Of a stretch of DNA of 64,000 nucleotides, positions 37,382 to 46,066 are shown one piece after another. Numbering within the stretch: position 1 is the first letter of the stretch; each line of letters begins with the position of its first letter. The notes under the pieces were generated by a model. The model did no database searches, had not been told where the DNA came from, and was given only the letters and a program-made list of their open reading frames with translations. The translations under genes and the position numbers were made by a program. Source of the stretch: Bremerella sp. JC817 (GTDB taxonomy: Bacteria; Planctomycetota; Planctomycetia; Pirellulales; Pirellulaceae); NCBI RefSeq assembly GCF_040718835.1, contig NZ_JBFEFG010000268.1:618487-682486 (forward strand), read 5' to 3'.

Positions 37382-37795
37382 CCTGCTTCCATTTCGTGCG
37401 AGCGACTATTGGCTCTCTTTTCAGATTAAATAGTCTTAGGGATTGATTTTACACTAGTACCATTTTCGTGTTATCCGTCCAAATATTACTGATGATCTTA
37501 CAGGATTTTCTTAGACGATTCTCCCTTGTCCAAACTCGCATTTTTGAGAATGCTCTGGGACCGCATATGTACACATTGCCCACAAGATCTGGCGAGGATT
37601 CACAAAGGAGTGCTACCTGAAAGCCATACTCTTAGGCAAGGCACACTCGTCGGACTCGCGCTCCGTCTGTCGAAGCATCTTGGCTAGGCACACCAATCCC
37701 AACTGAAATCTGGGAACCATTCACCACCAACTCACCAGCCTCGTTCGATTCCACAATACTCGCTTCTCTTCTAACAAGACGTTACCTTGGTGGCA
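37382..37795. other. Intergenic region containing the second GMC 3' repeat
   Basis: The first 250 bp are AT-rich, like the preceding gene, and contain no credible coding frame. At 37641 the composition returns to the genomic norm together with the repeat copy. This marks the right border of the foreign-looking block. Confidence 0.55.
37641..37718 (+). repeat. Direct repeat of the GMC 3' end, copy 2 (gene remnant)
   Basis: The segment repeats 34941-35018 with few mismatches, including the stop codon context of the GMC gene, but no GMC coding sequence precedes it here. It is either a duplicated target site of an insertion or the leftover end of a deleted second gene copy. Confidence 0.9.
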
Positions 37796-38374
37796 ATGGA
37801 TCACGTTATCCAAGGGGCATCGCATATCATCAATGGGCGTTCCATTTTCACCGTCCCCATCGGAGGCAGGTTGATTAAGACTTTCAAGTCGTTCTCGATG
37901 CGGCAGATGTTGTTGGCGATTGGCGTGGTGGCGGTGTTGGCTTTCATGGTGACGCGCTGGGGGCCGCTGCTGACTGGCGAGACGCAGCCCCATTTTTGGT
38001 TCATCCGCGATGCTGCGGCTGGTAAGTATCCTTTGATTCGCTCAGGCTTCCTGCACGACAAGGATGGTGTCCACGTGATTGTCTTGTCGCAGATTCATTC
38101 CGAAGCGATGCTTCCTGAAGATCATTTCCCCGCCTGGTTTTCTTTGGATAAGTCTTCGCGCGATGGCCCGATCGTCCTGATCGATGGCCAGCCGCTGATT
38201 CCGCCTGAGCAAGGAATTTTGGTCGTTTCCTCGATCGACGATGGGGAGCCTTTGACGCAAACGATCGCCGTCTCGGATCTGCCCCACGCACCAGGGCTTA
38301 TCATGCCAACCGACGCGCCGGTGATCTGGAAACTGGTCGCGGCAAGTCACGAGCCATCGGAGACGGAACCTTAG
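37796..38374 (+). CDS. Hypothetical membrane-anchored protein with SMRQML-type anchor
   Basis: The 192-residue product (ATG at 37796) has about 35 polar residues, then FSMRQMLLAIGVVAVLAFMV, the same anchor pattern found in the LRR array and membrane operon of this window, followed by about 130 extracytoplasmic-looking residues (GKYPLIRSGFLHDKDGVHVI, GPIVLIDGQPLIPPEQGILV). A later start at the internal Met of the anchor is possible. No LRR or other repeat follows. Function unknown. Confidence 0.68.
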   Translation: MDHVIQGASHIINGRSIFTVPIGGRLIKTFKSFSMRQMLLAIGVVAVLAFMVTRWGPLLTGETQPHFWFIRDAAAGKYPLIRSGFLHDKDGVHVIVLSQIHSEAMLPEDHFPAWFSLDKSSRDGPIVLIDGQPLIPPEQGILVVSSIDDGEPLTQTIAVSDLPHAPGLIMPTDAPVIWKLVAASHEPSETEP

Positions 38375-38503
38375 CGATCCGTGATTGAAGATGCGAACCA
38401 AATGGGAACATTAGGTTCGGCAGTTAGCGACATAAGCGATTTCGGGCCAATGTGATTTGAGTCGGTGCGGATCGTAATCATGTTGTCCACCGGCGCTCAT
38501 ATA

Positions 38504-38917
38504 TTATGCAGGCAGGTGGCCCGGAACCTCGGGATAACCAGCGAATTCTTCATGCGACCGATCGGGAATCTCCCAGCACACACAGTTCGGAAAGTCAGAA
38601 GGACAGCATGTCTCGGACGGACGAAAGGCTCCTTGGTTGCCAGGCAGTTTGTATTTCGTCCCATCTCGTTCAATCTCGAACGAAAGAAGCCCGACGTACT
38701 TGATCGCTACCGGCCCAGCTATGTCGGAACCCAACAACTGATCTGCGGTACGATCGTTCGGAACATAGATACCATCGCAATCCCAGCCATCCGGTGTCTT
38801 TCGTGAACTCGGCAAGCGATAGAGTGCGTTGTCCTTGTCCTGAGGAGTAGTCGCAGATTTGGGCCCATAAACCAGAATGGTTTCGCCTGTGGCGTTAATA
38901 CAACGTCCGTCTGACAT
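38504..38917 (-). CDS. Hypothetical cytosolic protein
   Basis: The ATG at 38917 has AAGGAAA ahead of it and is preferred over a longer frame. The 137-residue product (MSDGRCINATGETILVYGPK at its start) includes PDGWDCDGIYVPNDRTADQL and a Cys-rich stretch SETCCPSDFPNCVCWEIPD. The Cys pattern could bind a metal or be disulphide-linked, but no signal peptide is present. It is a solitary gene among other small orphans. No family recognised. Confidence 0.6.
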   Translation of the reverse strand: MSDGRCINATGETILVYGPKSATTPQDKDNALYRLPSSRKTPDGWDCDGIYVPNDRTADQLLGSDIAGPVAIKYVGLLSFEIERDGTKYKLPGNQGAFRPSETCCPSDFPNCVCWEIPDRSHEEFAGYPEVPGHLPA

Positions 38918-39161
38918 TTTTCCGTTTCCTTTTTCACCAAAGGATGCGTGCCACAGCTGCGACATCGCCACGAACCGCCGCCCGTCAGCGTGCCGCCCAA
39001 CACAAAGAATCACGCGCCCCTCATCTTAAGCCTGCCACGGCCAGCCCGCCAGCGCGAAGTTGGTGGCAGGTTGCTTTGGCGGATTACCCCTGATCACGCT
39101 CTCTTTCCATGACAACCAGCTGTTTGGTCAGACGGTTCGCGCCTACCTCACGAATGTTCCG

Positions 39162-39473
39162 TTAGTCGATGTTATTTGGGTCTTTTCGTCCACCTTGATC
39201 GAACTGACGGTCAGGAAAAGCGATCTCGTAAGGCACACACCAATACTCATTCCCGTTCTCGTCAGGTTCGGTGCGGCCTGGTGGAACGTACGTCCGACCA
39301 TCAACTTTGGGCGTGCAGAAGTAGCGTCTACCATCGATCATTCGCTCATGAGATCCAGGGCCACCAGGCCGTTCATCACCTGCTTCGCTATCACGATCCT
39401 GCTCGGGTAGTTCGGGACCATTGGTATGTGGGCTATTCGACTCACGATCGTTCTTGTCCGATTCTTCGTTCAT
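39162..39473 (-). CDS. Small acidic hypothetical protein
   Basis: The ATG at 39473 follows AAGGAC at 8 nt. The 103-residue product is highly polar: MNEESDKNDRESNSPHTN and a Pro/Glu/Arg/Gly-rich first half, followed by HERMIDGRRYFCTPKVDGRT and YVPPGRTEPDENGNEYWCVP. A longer reading would add a hydrophobic segment from 39557 that could be a signal-anchor; the ribosome-binding site favours the short form. Function unknown. Confidence 0.55.
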   Translation of the reverse strand: MNEESDKNDRESNSPHTNGPELPEQDRDSEAGDERPGGPGSHERMIDGRRYFCTPKVDGRTYVPPGRTEPDENGNEYWCVPYEIAFPDRQFDQGGRKDPNNID

Positions 39474-39698
39474 TGGAGCGTCCTTTTTTGACGAAACGAA
39501 CTTACCTAAGAGCATTGCCGCCAGAAACACCCTGGCGGCAACTAGCGGAATGAACATTTGGGGTGCCGCAATTCAATGAAACACGGCATTTCGTAGGTTC
39601 CAACCTCGCTGGTCACTGGGCAAGGTCCCAAGAGACGATTCCAGTCTGATTTCGATTAACATTCACAATCGCCACTTCCATCTACGACGCTCTCTGCA

Positions 39699-40214
39699 TC
39701 AACCAAAGTTCCATATCGCCGGCAGGGCGCAGCCGCAGAGGTCGCAGGCGTAGTAGTCATCTTTCACGACGTTGCGCTCGTGGCAGGCAGGGCAGCGGCG
39801 GAAGATGACTTCGGTGGTGAACTTCCCAGGGTGGGGCAGGCCGATCTGGTCGAGCACCTGTTGGCATCTCGGCCACGACCACTTCGCTTCCGGGCAGAAA
39901 CCGGTCGAGTAGTTGCTGATCGCGACCACCTTGCCCGACGCGTCGAAGGTCACTTCGCCGGCTCCCCAGACCGGTCCGCCGGCAGCACACGCGACATGCT
40001 CGGACCGCCGTGATGCCAGCCGCAGCCGGTCGTCCAGGCCAATCGTGTAGGTCGCCGTCAGGTTCCCTTCGGCATCGATCTCGGCTGCCTGCGAGCTTCT
40101 CCAGCTTGCCAGGTCTACCGGCGTAACGATCGGAAAGCCTGGATCCGATTGGCGGGCGTCGGCGGCGATTTCGGCCGGTCCGACATACGAAAATGGGTGA
40201 TTTCGAAAAGGCAT
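39699..40214 (-). CDS. Hypothetical protein with C-terminal zinc ribbon
   Basis: The 171-residue protein has an N-terminal alpha/beta part (LASWRSSQAAEIDAEGNLTA, YTIGLDDRLRLASRRSEH, GEVTFDASGKVVAISNYSTG) and ends with a zinc ribbon made of RRCPACHERNVV and YYACDLCGCALP, i.e. two C-x2-C pairs 16 residues apart. Many small proteins combining such a beta-rich domain and a ribbon occur near SUKH and other immunity-type genes. No signal peptide. Nearby genes do not overlap. Confidence 0.68.
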   Translation of the reverse strand: MPFRNHPFSYVGPAEIAADARQSDPGFPIVTPVDLASWRSSQAAEIDAEGNLTATYTIGLDDRLRLASRRSEHVACAAGGPVWGAGEVTFDASGKVVAISNYSTGFCPEAKWSWPRCQQVLDQIGLPHPGKFTTEVIFRRCPACHERNVVKDDYYACDLCGCALPAIWNFG

Positions 40215-40226
40215 GCGTTTCTAAGG

Positions 40227-40257
40227 TTGTTAACAAACGGCCTGAAAGGGGTATAAT
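40227..40257 (+). promoter_or_regulatory. Probable promoter of the WG-repeat gene with palindrome over the -35
   Basis: A perfect -10 hexamer TATAAT (40252-40257) lies 19 bp after TTGTTA (40227-40232). The -35 is part of the perfect palindrome TTGTTAACAA (40227-40236), which could bind a dimeric regulator. The gene start is 205 bp downstream, a long leader. Confidence 0.5.
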
Positions 40258-40461
40258 CGTCGCCTTAACTTGGGAGACGCCAGTCAGTTACGATCGGTTC
40301 AAAAAAGATACCCGCATCCTTTTTGCACATTTCCACATATTCTGCTCGAATATTGATCGTGCCGAGGCGAACGACACCACAGGCGGAACCGATCGTCCGG
40401 CCACCTATCTTTGAAATTCGATGGATCTGAGAACGAACGTCAGTCGAGGGAAGCGAGCGAG

Positions 40462-41763
40462 ATGAAACCGTTTTGGCAAACCATAACCATGCGGCGATTG
40501 TGCCTGTCAGTCGCCATGGTAATGCTTGGTGTGATCGCGATCTTTGGCTGCGGATTTTCGATCAATCCACCACAGTCGGCCGCTTCGAGCCGACCCAAAC
40601 CGGTCGCCGCGAACGTGCCAGCGCCCCAGCCGGCGCCCTCGTCGATTCGCTCGGTGAAGCACATCCATCCGCACGCGGCGATCGAAGACAAGCAGCAGCG
40701 GTTCGACTGGATCTATCCCATTCCGACTGCCTGGCCCGATGGCGACAACGTCCAGTGGCAGGCCATCAACAGCCAAGGTGTGCTGCAGGTCGGGCTTCCT
40801 TACCCCAACGTTTCCTGGGGGATCCATGGTCCCACGTCGACCTGGGGTCAGGGGCAATCGCTTGGTCAGCAGGGGTTGCTGCTGCACTCGCCGGAGCGCT
40901 GGGTGATGTTGTCGGGGTCGGAACTCATTTCGTTCGATCCCCCGGCCAGCCATGTCGAAGGGGTCACGAACCTCGGCCAGTCGCTGTTCGCCATCCACCA
41001 GTTCGAGCGATCTGACCCGAAGCTGCCCTTCGGTGGTGGCGCGAGTCACCGTTCTCCGTTTTGCCCCGACATGCTGTATGATCCTTACGAGATGTGGCAG
41101 GCCCCGGCCGACATCGTGCCGCGTGACTTCTTTCAGGAAGGCCTGATCGTCGTGTCGCGCGGTTCCAAGTTTGGCTATGCCGATCGCCAGGGTCAGTTGG
41201 TGATCGAACCGATTTACGAGAACGCGCTCCACTTCAGCAATGGCCTGGCAGCCGTGATGCTCAACGGTTCGTGGGGCTATATCGACGCGACCGGAACCAT
41301 GCGAATCGAGCCGCGGTTCGCCGAGGCCCATCCGTTTGACGAAGGGATCGCGATGGTTCTCGGGAACGGCCAGGCCCAACGGTATCTCATCGATATCGAT
41401 GGCAACAAATTGCGAAACGTCGAAGATGGCAGCTACGGCCTGATGCACGAAGGGCTCGCCCCATCCCGACTCGATGGCAAGTATGGTTTCGTGAACCCGG
41501 AAGGGGAATGGAGCGTCCAACCTGCATTCCGATATATCGGTGCGTTTCAAGATGGGATCGCGTTTGTCATTCATACCGACTCGAACCTTTCGGGCATCAT
41601 CGACCGCACCGGTAACCTGCTGCGGCCACTGCCTGACCTGGCGAAGTCGACCTACTTCCACGGAAACCTGGCGTGGGTGGAAATCAAAGATGGTCCGACC
41701 GGCTATCTCCACCGCGACGGTCTCTGGATCTGGCAACTCCCCCGCACCAGCCACATCCAGTGA
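40462..41763 (+). CDS. WG-repeat lipoprotein or anchored protein
   Basis: From the ATG at 40462 the product has 433 residues. An N-terminal hydrophobic segment ends in IAIFGCGF, which may be a lipobox. A Pro/Ala-rich linker follows, then a region with Trp- and Gly-rich sequence, and from about residue 230 a series of WG repeats: GSKFGYADRQGQLVIEPIYE, GSWGYIDATGTMRIEPRFAE and GKYGFVNPEGEWSVQPAFRY, with further degenerate copies to the end (GPTGYLHRDGLWIW). WG repeats form beta-rich binding surfaces on secreted bacterial proteins. A 17-codon upstream start exists but lies before a hydrophilic stretch. Function unknown. Confidence 0.85.
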   Translation: MKPFWQTITMRRLCLSVAMVMLGVIAIFGCGFSINPPQSAASSRPKPVAANVPAPQPAPSSIRSVKHIHPHAAIEDKQQRFDWIYPIPTAWPDGDNVQWQAINSQGVLQVGLPYPNVSWGIHGPTSTWGQGQSLGQQGLLLHSPERWVMLSGSELISFDPPASHVEGVTNLGQSLFAIHQFERSDPKLPFGGGASHRSPFCPDMLYDPYEMWQAPADIVPRDFFQEGLIVVSRGSKFGYADRQGQLVIEPIYENALHFSNGLAAVMLNGSWGYIDATGTMRIEPRFAEAHPFDEGIAMVLGNGQAQRYLIDIDGNKLRNVEDGSYGLMHEGLAPSRLDGKYGFVNPEGEWSVQPAFRYIGAFQDGIAFVIHTDSNLSGIIDRTGNLLRPLPDLAKSTYFHGNLAWVEIKDGPTGYLHRDGLWIWQLPRTSHIQ

Positions 41764-41822
41764 TGCATGGCTGGCATCAGGGCGACTGGCCACGCAGGCC
41801 GTAGCGTGAACGAAAGCTTGAA

Positions 41823-42401
41823 ATGCTGCGGCTGATTCTGGGAGTGGTGATCAACGGCTTGTTGGCGTTCGCCTTGAAGATTGCCCCACTTGGGAGCATG
41901 GCCGGGACCGGTCAGGCTTGTTTCCTGGTCGTTCTGCGGTGGCAATTTAGTCTGACCCGCAACGCTCGCTCCATCCTTCGACCTTGCACGATGGTCCTTT
42001 CAGGGCTCCCTAATACTGACCGTCGCGCTGCTTGGCCTTGCGTCCCTCATCCATTCTGCGGAAAGTAACTTCTCCGTCACTTACTTCTCGAGCTATTCAC
42101 GTTCGTGACGCGATTCGCCCTTTCAACCCTCGCGCCGGTCGCGTGGTCGGAATGTCCCAACCTGAAGTCGACCATGCTTCTGCTGATAAGTTTCGTCCTC
42201 AGCACGCTACTGGCTGGTATCGCTTCCGGAACGAACGCCCCACCGTCGGTTTACATATTGCGGTTCTTCCTCTTCTACTTCGGCCTCATCTTCGGCAGCC
42301 GCCTGCTGCTGCAACCGAATGGCCGATCGGAATGGTTCTATCACGGAACGCTCGAGGAAACCGCCCACGAGAAACGGACGGCGTTCCCCCATGCGGAATG
42401 A
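41823..42401 (+). pseudogene. Probable frameshifted gene for a multi-pass membrane protein
   Basis: Three consecutive frames carry membrane-protein-like sequence without overlap of content: MLRLILGVVINGLLAFALKI from 41823 in one frame; then GSLILTVALLGLASLIHSAE around 42001-42060 in the next frame; then LLLELFTFVTRFALSTLAP and MLLLISFVLSTLLAGIASG to the stop at 42401 back in the first frame. Two compensating frameshifts near 41950 and 42070 would join them into one protein of about 190 residues. Either the gene has decayed or the assembly has errors. The last part (from GTG 42105) might still be translated alone. Confidence 0.45.
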
Positions 42402-42566
42402 ACCGGACGCACCGTCACGGCTGTCTATTGGCCAAGTCGTCCTATCATATAACGATTCACCATAAAGCATCAATTCTTAGCGCATAGAGTCCCCATCGTT
42501 CCGCGTGATAGGTTATGATACCGGCCACTTTAACACGTTTCGCCGTTCGTTTTCGTTGCCAGGTTT

Positions 42567-43412
42567 TTGTTGTTTCGTCTTCTTGCATTCCGGTGGTCGC
42601 TGAGGACTTTGCTGCTGTTGGTGGCGTTGGTTGCCGGCGCGTGTGCCTTGGTGATCGCGACGATGCCGCGCGACGATTCGGCGCAGATCGAACTTCTTGA
42701 GAAGCATGGCATCTCTGTCTTCTACGAATGGAAGTCGTCCCGCTTGTGGCCTTGGTCCAAGTCGATGGTCGCCAGTGCGGTGACCATGGAGCACACCGAA
42801 TTTCAAGGCGATATCGTCGACGGACAAGCTCAGTTGCCTCCTGCGGTGGTCGCCGCGATGCAGCAGTGCCACGGCTTAAAGGTGATTGCGTTGGATAGCT
42901 GTTCGCTCCGCTCGGAAGACCTGCTGGCGATGCCGTTTCTCAGCGAGCTAACCGTGATTTGGCTTCCCGGTAGCAACGTGGACGATCGCCTGCTGCAAGC
43001 GATACAGCAGAACGAAGCGCTAGACGAGCTCAACCTCGGCAACACTCCAATCACGGACGCGGGCATCCGGCATATCGCCCGGTTGCCCAACCTGGGGTTT
43101 CTGACGATCGGTGGTCCGCATGTCACCACTGCCTGCCTGGCGGACCTGGTCGACCTGAAGCGTTTGCAGGAATTGCATCTGGTAAGCGGCCCATTCCATG
43201 CTGACGATCTGGCCGCCTTGACTGGGATGCCGAACCTCACGCTGACGGTGGCCTGCAAACCGTCGGCATTTCCAGTCGAGGCGATGCCGAACCCCTCAGG
43301 CCTTCAGTTGTTTTTCATTGATGATCAACCGCTCGACGAAGCCGATCAGGCCGCACTCGAAACACTTCGTTCCCGTGGCATCCTAGTCGATGTCGCGGCT
43401 TCGTGGTATTAA
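42567..43412 (+). CDS. Anchored leucine-rich-repeat protein, array member 1
   Basis: The only start compatible with the paralogues is the TTG at 42567, with just AGG upstream, so the exact start is uncertain. The 281-residue product has the anchor FRWSLRTLLLLVALVAGACA followed by the array motif MPRDD, a short variable domain with trytophans (LWPWSKSMV), and then about six LRRs (LKVIALDSCSLRSEDLLAM, LDELNLGNTPITDAGIRHIA). The end has VACKPSAFPVEAMP and QPLDEADQA, conserved in most members. The repeats should be extracytoplasmic. It heads seven tandem genes of the same family. Confidence 0.85.
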   Translation: MLFRLLAFRWSLRTLLLLVALVAGACALVIATMPRDDSAQIELLEKHGISVFYEWKSSRLWPWSKSMVASAVTMEHTEFQGDIVDGQAQLPPAVVAAMQQCHGLKVIALDSCSLRSEDLLAMPFLSELTVIWLPGSNVDDRLLQAIQQNEALDELNLGNTPITDAGIRHIARLPNLGFLTIGGPHVTTACLADLVDLKRLQELHLVSGPFHADDLAALTGMPNLTLTVACKPSAFPVEAMPNPSGLQLFFIDDQPLDEADQAALETLRSRGILVDVAASWY

Positions 43413-43442
43413 CCTCCCCCTTTGCAACTTAGGATTTCTTCC

Positions 43443-44291
43443 GTGAGCCAGTCCCGTTATTTTGGTCGTACGTTACCGATTGTTTTGGCCCTGATCGTCT
43501 CGATTCCGCTGATCATCTTCGCGGTGCTCTTCTTTCGCACCCGCAGCGAGGCTCATTTGGTGAAGGCGTTTCAGCCCTACAACGTCCAGGTCGACATGAA
43601 GTCGCACGCCGGCATTAACTCGGGGCAGCTTCCTCATAGCGTCGTCGATGGGATCATGCTCGATCTGAAACACTTCCCGACCGATCCGGTCGATGGCAAG
43701 GTGGTGCTCGATCAGCCGTTTATCGACCTGCTGCTGCAATGCGGTCACTTGAAGGAACTGAGCCTGGCCGGCAGTTCGCTTTCAACCGACGCTTTGTTGC
43801 AGCTACCGAACCTCGATCAGTTACGCGTGATCCAAGTTGGCCGGACGAACGTCGACGACCGCTTGCTCGAGGCGATCGAAGGTAGCCAAACGATCGAATC
43901 GCTCGGTGTCGACAGCACCCAGGTCACGCCGGATGGAGTGCAAAGGATTGCCACGCTGCCGAATCTTCGCCGCCTGCAGATTGGCGGGCCGAACGTGACG
44001 AGCGCTTGTCTGAAAGACCTGACCGGACTGAAGTCGCTGGAAGCACTGCACCTATATAACTGCCAGGTCGATCCCCAAGACCTGGTCGCTTTGCAGGAGA
44101 TGAACGTGCTGTTTCTGAGCGTTTCGATGAAGCCGTCCGACGTGCCGGTCGACATCTTGGGTCCCACCTCGCTGCAGCAGATTTCGATCATCTGGGATGG
44201 TCGCTGGGACGAACAAGACCGAGCCAACCGCGACGCCCTGACGCGTTCCGGCAGCGGCCGCCAGGTTCAAATCTTGCCGAGCTTCCACTAA
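43443..44291 (+). CDS. Anchored leucine-rich-repeat protein, array member 2 (divergent anchor)
   Basis: I favour the GTG at 43443 because TTAGGA lies 8 nt before it; a TTG seven codons upstream is the alternative. The 282-residue protein has a different hydrophobic anchor (TLPIVLALIVSIPLIIFAVL) and RTRSEAH in place of the PRD motif of the others. LRRs follow (LKELSLAGSSLSTDALLQLP, LRVIQVGRTNVDDRLLEAI, LRRLQIGGPNVTSACLKDL). The C terminus keeps KPSDVPVDIL but has lost the Cys of the CKPS motif (MKPS) and the QPLD motif. It is the most diverged array member. Confidence 0.84.
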   Translation: MSQSRYFGRTLPIVLALIVSIPLIIFAVLFFRTRSEAHLVKAFQPYNVQVDMKSHAGINSGQLPHSVVDGIMLDLKHFPTDPVDGKVVLDQPFIDLLLQCGHLKELSLAGSSLSTDALLQLPNLDQLRVIQVGRTNVDDRLLEAIEGSQTIESLGVDSTQVTPDGVQRIATLPNLRRLQIGGPNVTSACLKDLTGLKSLEALHLYNCQVDPQDLVALQEMNVLFLSVSMKPSDVPVDILGPTSLQQISIIWDGRWDEQDRANRDALTRSGSGRQVQILPSFH

Positions 44292-44310
44292 CCCCACACG
44301 GCTTCCCCTC

Positions 44311-45153
44311 ATGAACGCACGCCCCAAAGTCTTTCGCTGGTCACTGTTGACCCTGATGCTGACCATCGCCCTGATCGGTGCTGGGCTGGGCTTGTACGTC
44401 TGGATGACCCCGCGCGACGAAGGCGCCGCGCGGGCTGCCTGGCTGAAGGAGCATGGCTTCGTCGTCGGTACCATCCAGGGACCAAACAGCCAGACCGTAA
44501 TTCATCGTCTCCAGTTTCCTACGAAGGACTTCCCAAAATTGGGACCCGGTGGCAAGGTGGTGCTGACGCCTGAGATGCTCGAGAAGATCCAGCAGTGCGA
44601 ACACCTGGAGTTCATCGACTTGCCCCACAGCTCGATCACGACCGCCGACCTGTTGCGGTTGCCCAACTTCGCCGAACTGGAAGTGCTGAAGGTGTCGCAC
44701 ACCGCGATCGACGATCGCGCGCTGCCGCCGCTGGCCGGCAGCGCGGACCTCTTCATCCTCGAGGCGAGAAAGACCGACATCACCGATGCGGGCGTCGCTC
44801 ATCTGGCGACATGCACCCGGCTGACCCATCTCGATCTTAGCGGCTCGAAGGCGACTTCGGCGTGCTTGAAACACCTGGCCGGCGTCAAGTCGCTGCGGCA
44901 GATCTCGCTGAACGAGTGCCCGATCGATCCGCAAGATCTGGCGGTGGTCGAATCGATGCAGCTCGATACGCTGAACGTCTCGTGCAAACCATCGAAGCTA
45001 CCGATCGACGCCTTGCTTCGTTCGACGCTCGTCACGGTCGTTCTGCACTGGCAACAGCCGCTCGACGACGAAGACCAGGCGGTGATCGATGCCTTCCAGA
45101 AAAGTGACCCGAAGCGTGCGATGTCGGTGTTCGACGTGTATAACCCAGGGTAA
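44311..45153 (+). CDS. Anchored leucine-rich-repeat protein, array member 3
   Basis: This 280-residue protein begins 19 bp after the previous stop. The anchor FRWSLLTLMLTIALIGAGLG leads to the motif TPRDEGAA and a variable segment ending QFPTKDFPKLG. LRRs follow: LEFIDLPHSSITTADLLRLP, LEVLKVSHTAIDDRALPPL, DITDAGVAHLATCTRLTHL and so on. The C-terminal signature VSCKPSKLPIDALLRS with QQPLDDEDQAV is intact. Same predicted topology as its neighbours: short cytoplasmic N terminus, one membrane span, repeats outside. Confidence 0.88.
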   Translation: MNARPKVFRWSLLTLMLTIALIGAGLGLYVWMTPRDEGAARAAWLKEHGFVVGTIQGPNSQTVIHRLQFPTKDFPKLGPGGKVVLTPEMLEKIQQCEHLEFIDLPHSSITTADLLRLPNFAELEVLKVSHTAIDDRALPPLAGSADLFILEARKTDITDAGVAHLATCTRLTHLDLSGSKATSACLKHLAGVKSLRQISLNECPIDPQDLAVVESMQLDTLNVSCKPSKLPIDALLRSTLVTVVLHWQQPLDDEDQAVIDAFQKSDPKRAMSVFDVYNPG

Positions 45154-45184
45154 TCCTGACCAGCCTTTCGACACTTGAACCGTC

Positions 45185-46045
45185 ATGATCCGCAGCTTGC
45201 GCCACGTTCGTATTTCGCTCAACACTTTTCTCGGCTTGATCGCGCTGGTCGGGCTGCTGCTTGGGTTCGTCGCTTGGACGTTGCCGCGCGATGACGACTC
45301 TGCCAAGGCCCGCTTGCTGCTGGCCCAGGGATTTAACGTGGTCAGCACGGTCGACCAAGTCTTCCTTCCCTGGTCGGCGGCGACAAAGATCACGGGCATT
45401 TCTCTGGAATTCAAGCAAACGGTCGATCCCCAGAATCCACCGCGGCGCACGTTGAGCGAATCGACCCTCGCGGCGATTCAAAGTTGTCGCCACTTGGCGA
45501 CGCTTGACCTCACCGGCTGTCGCGTCACCAGCGACGATCTTCTGAAACTTCAATCGCCCCATCTCGAAACCTATCATCTGGCCCATACCGCCGTCGACGA
45601 TCGCTTTCTGGCGGCACTTCGCGATCGCGAATGGCTGATGCAAGTAGAGCTGCAAGGCACCCAAGTCACCGACGAAGGACTGAAGCATCTGGCGACCTGT
45701 CCGCATTTGATGTCGCTGCATGTCGGTGGTCCCCAGGTCACCGGATCATTTCTCCCAGCGTTCAATCGGCATCGCCGACTGACCACGCTGACATTCAGCG
45801 GGAACGCGATCGATCCACAGCACCTGGTGCACCTGAGGGCGATGCCGGTCGTCTCACTGACAGTTCCCTGCAAGCCAGCGGCCCTTCCACTGAAAGCCCT
45901 CCAGCGTTCCTTTCTCTACGATATCATCTTCACCTCGCCCGAGCCTTTCGACAAAGAAGACTGGCAGTTTGTCAACGCGATCCGAGACAGCCGCTTCGAG
46001 ATCAAGTGCTCGCGAGAACCGCGCGGAATCACCACCAATCCCTAA
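45185..46045 (+). CDS. Anchored leucine-rich-repeat protein, array member 4
   Basis: A 286-residue protein. The anchor VRISLNTFLGLIALVGLLLG is followed by LPRDDDSA and GFNVVSTVDQVFLPWSAATK, a short domain matching that of members 1, 5 and 6 (a conserved LPW). LRRs include LATLDLTGCRVTSDDLLKLQ, LETYHLAHTAVDDRFLAALR and VELQGTQVTDEGLKHLATC. The end has VPCKPAALPLKALQRS and EPFDKEDWQF in place of the QPLD motif. It starts 31 bp after member 3 and ends 21 bp before member 5. Confidence 0.88.
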   Translation: MIRSLRHVRISLNTFLGLIALVGLLLGFVAWTLPRDDDSAKARLLLAQGFNVVSTVDQVFLPWSAATKITGISLEFKQTVDPQNPPRRTLSESTLAAIQSCRHLATLDLTGCRVTSDDLLKLQSPHLETYHLAHTAVDDRFLAALRDREWLMQVELQGTQVTDEGLKHLATCPHLMSLHVGGPQVTGSFLPAFNRHRRLTTLTFSGNAIDPQHLVHLRAMPVVSLTVPCKPAALPLKALQRSFLYDIIFTSPEPFDKEDWQFVNAIRDSRFEIKCSREPRGITTNP

Positions 46046-46066
46046 CCCGCCTGAAGCCTCCCTCGC

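Noticed and set aside
40507..41793. 428-codon open frame on the minus strand
   Set aside because: It is the antisense of the WG-repeat gene; the sense strand shows clear repeats while this frame does not.
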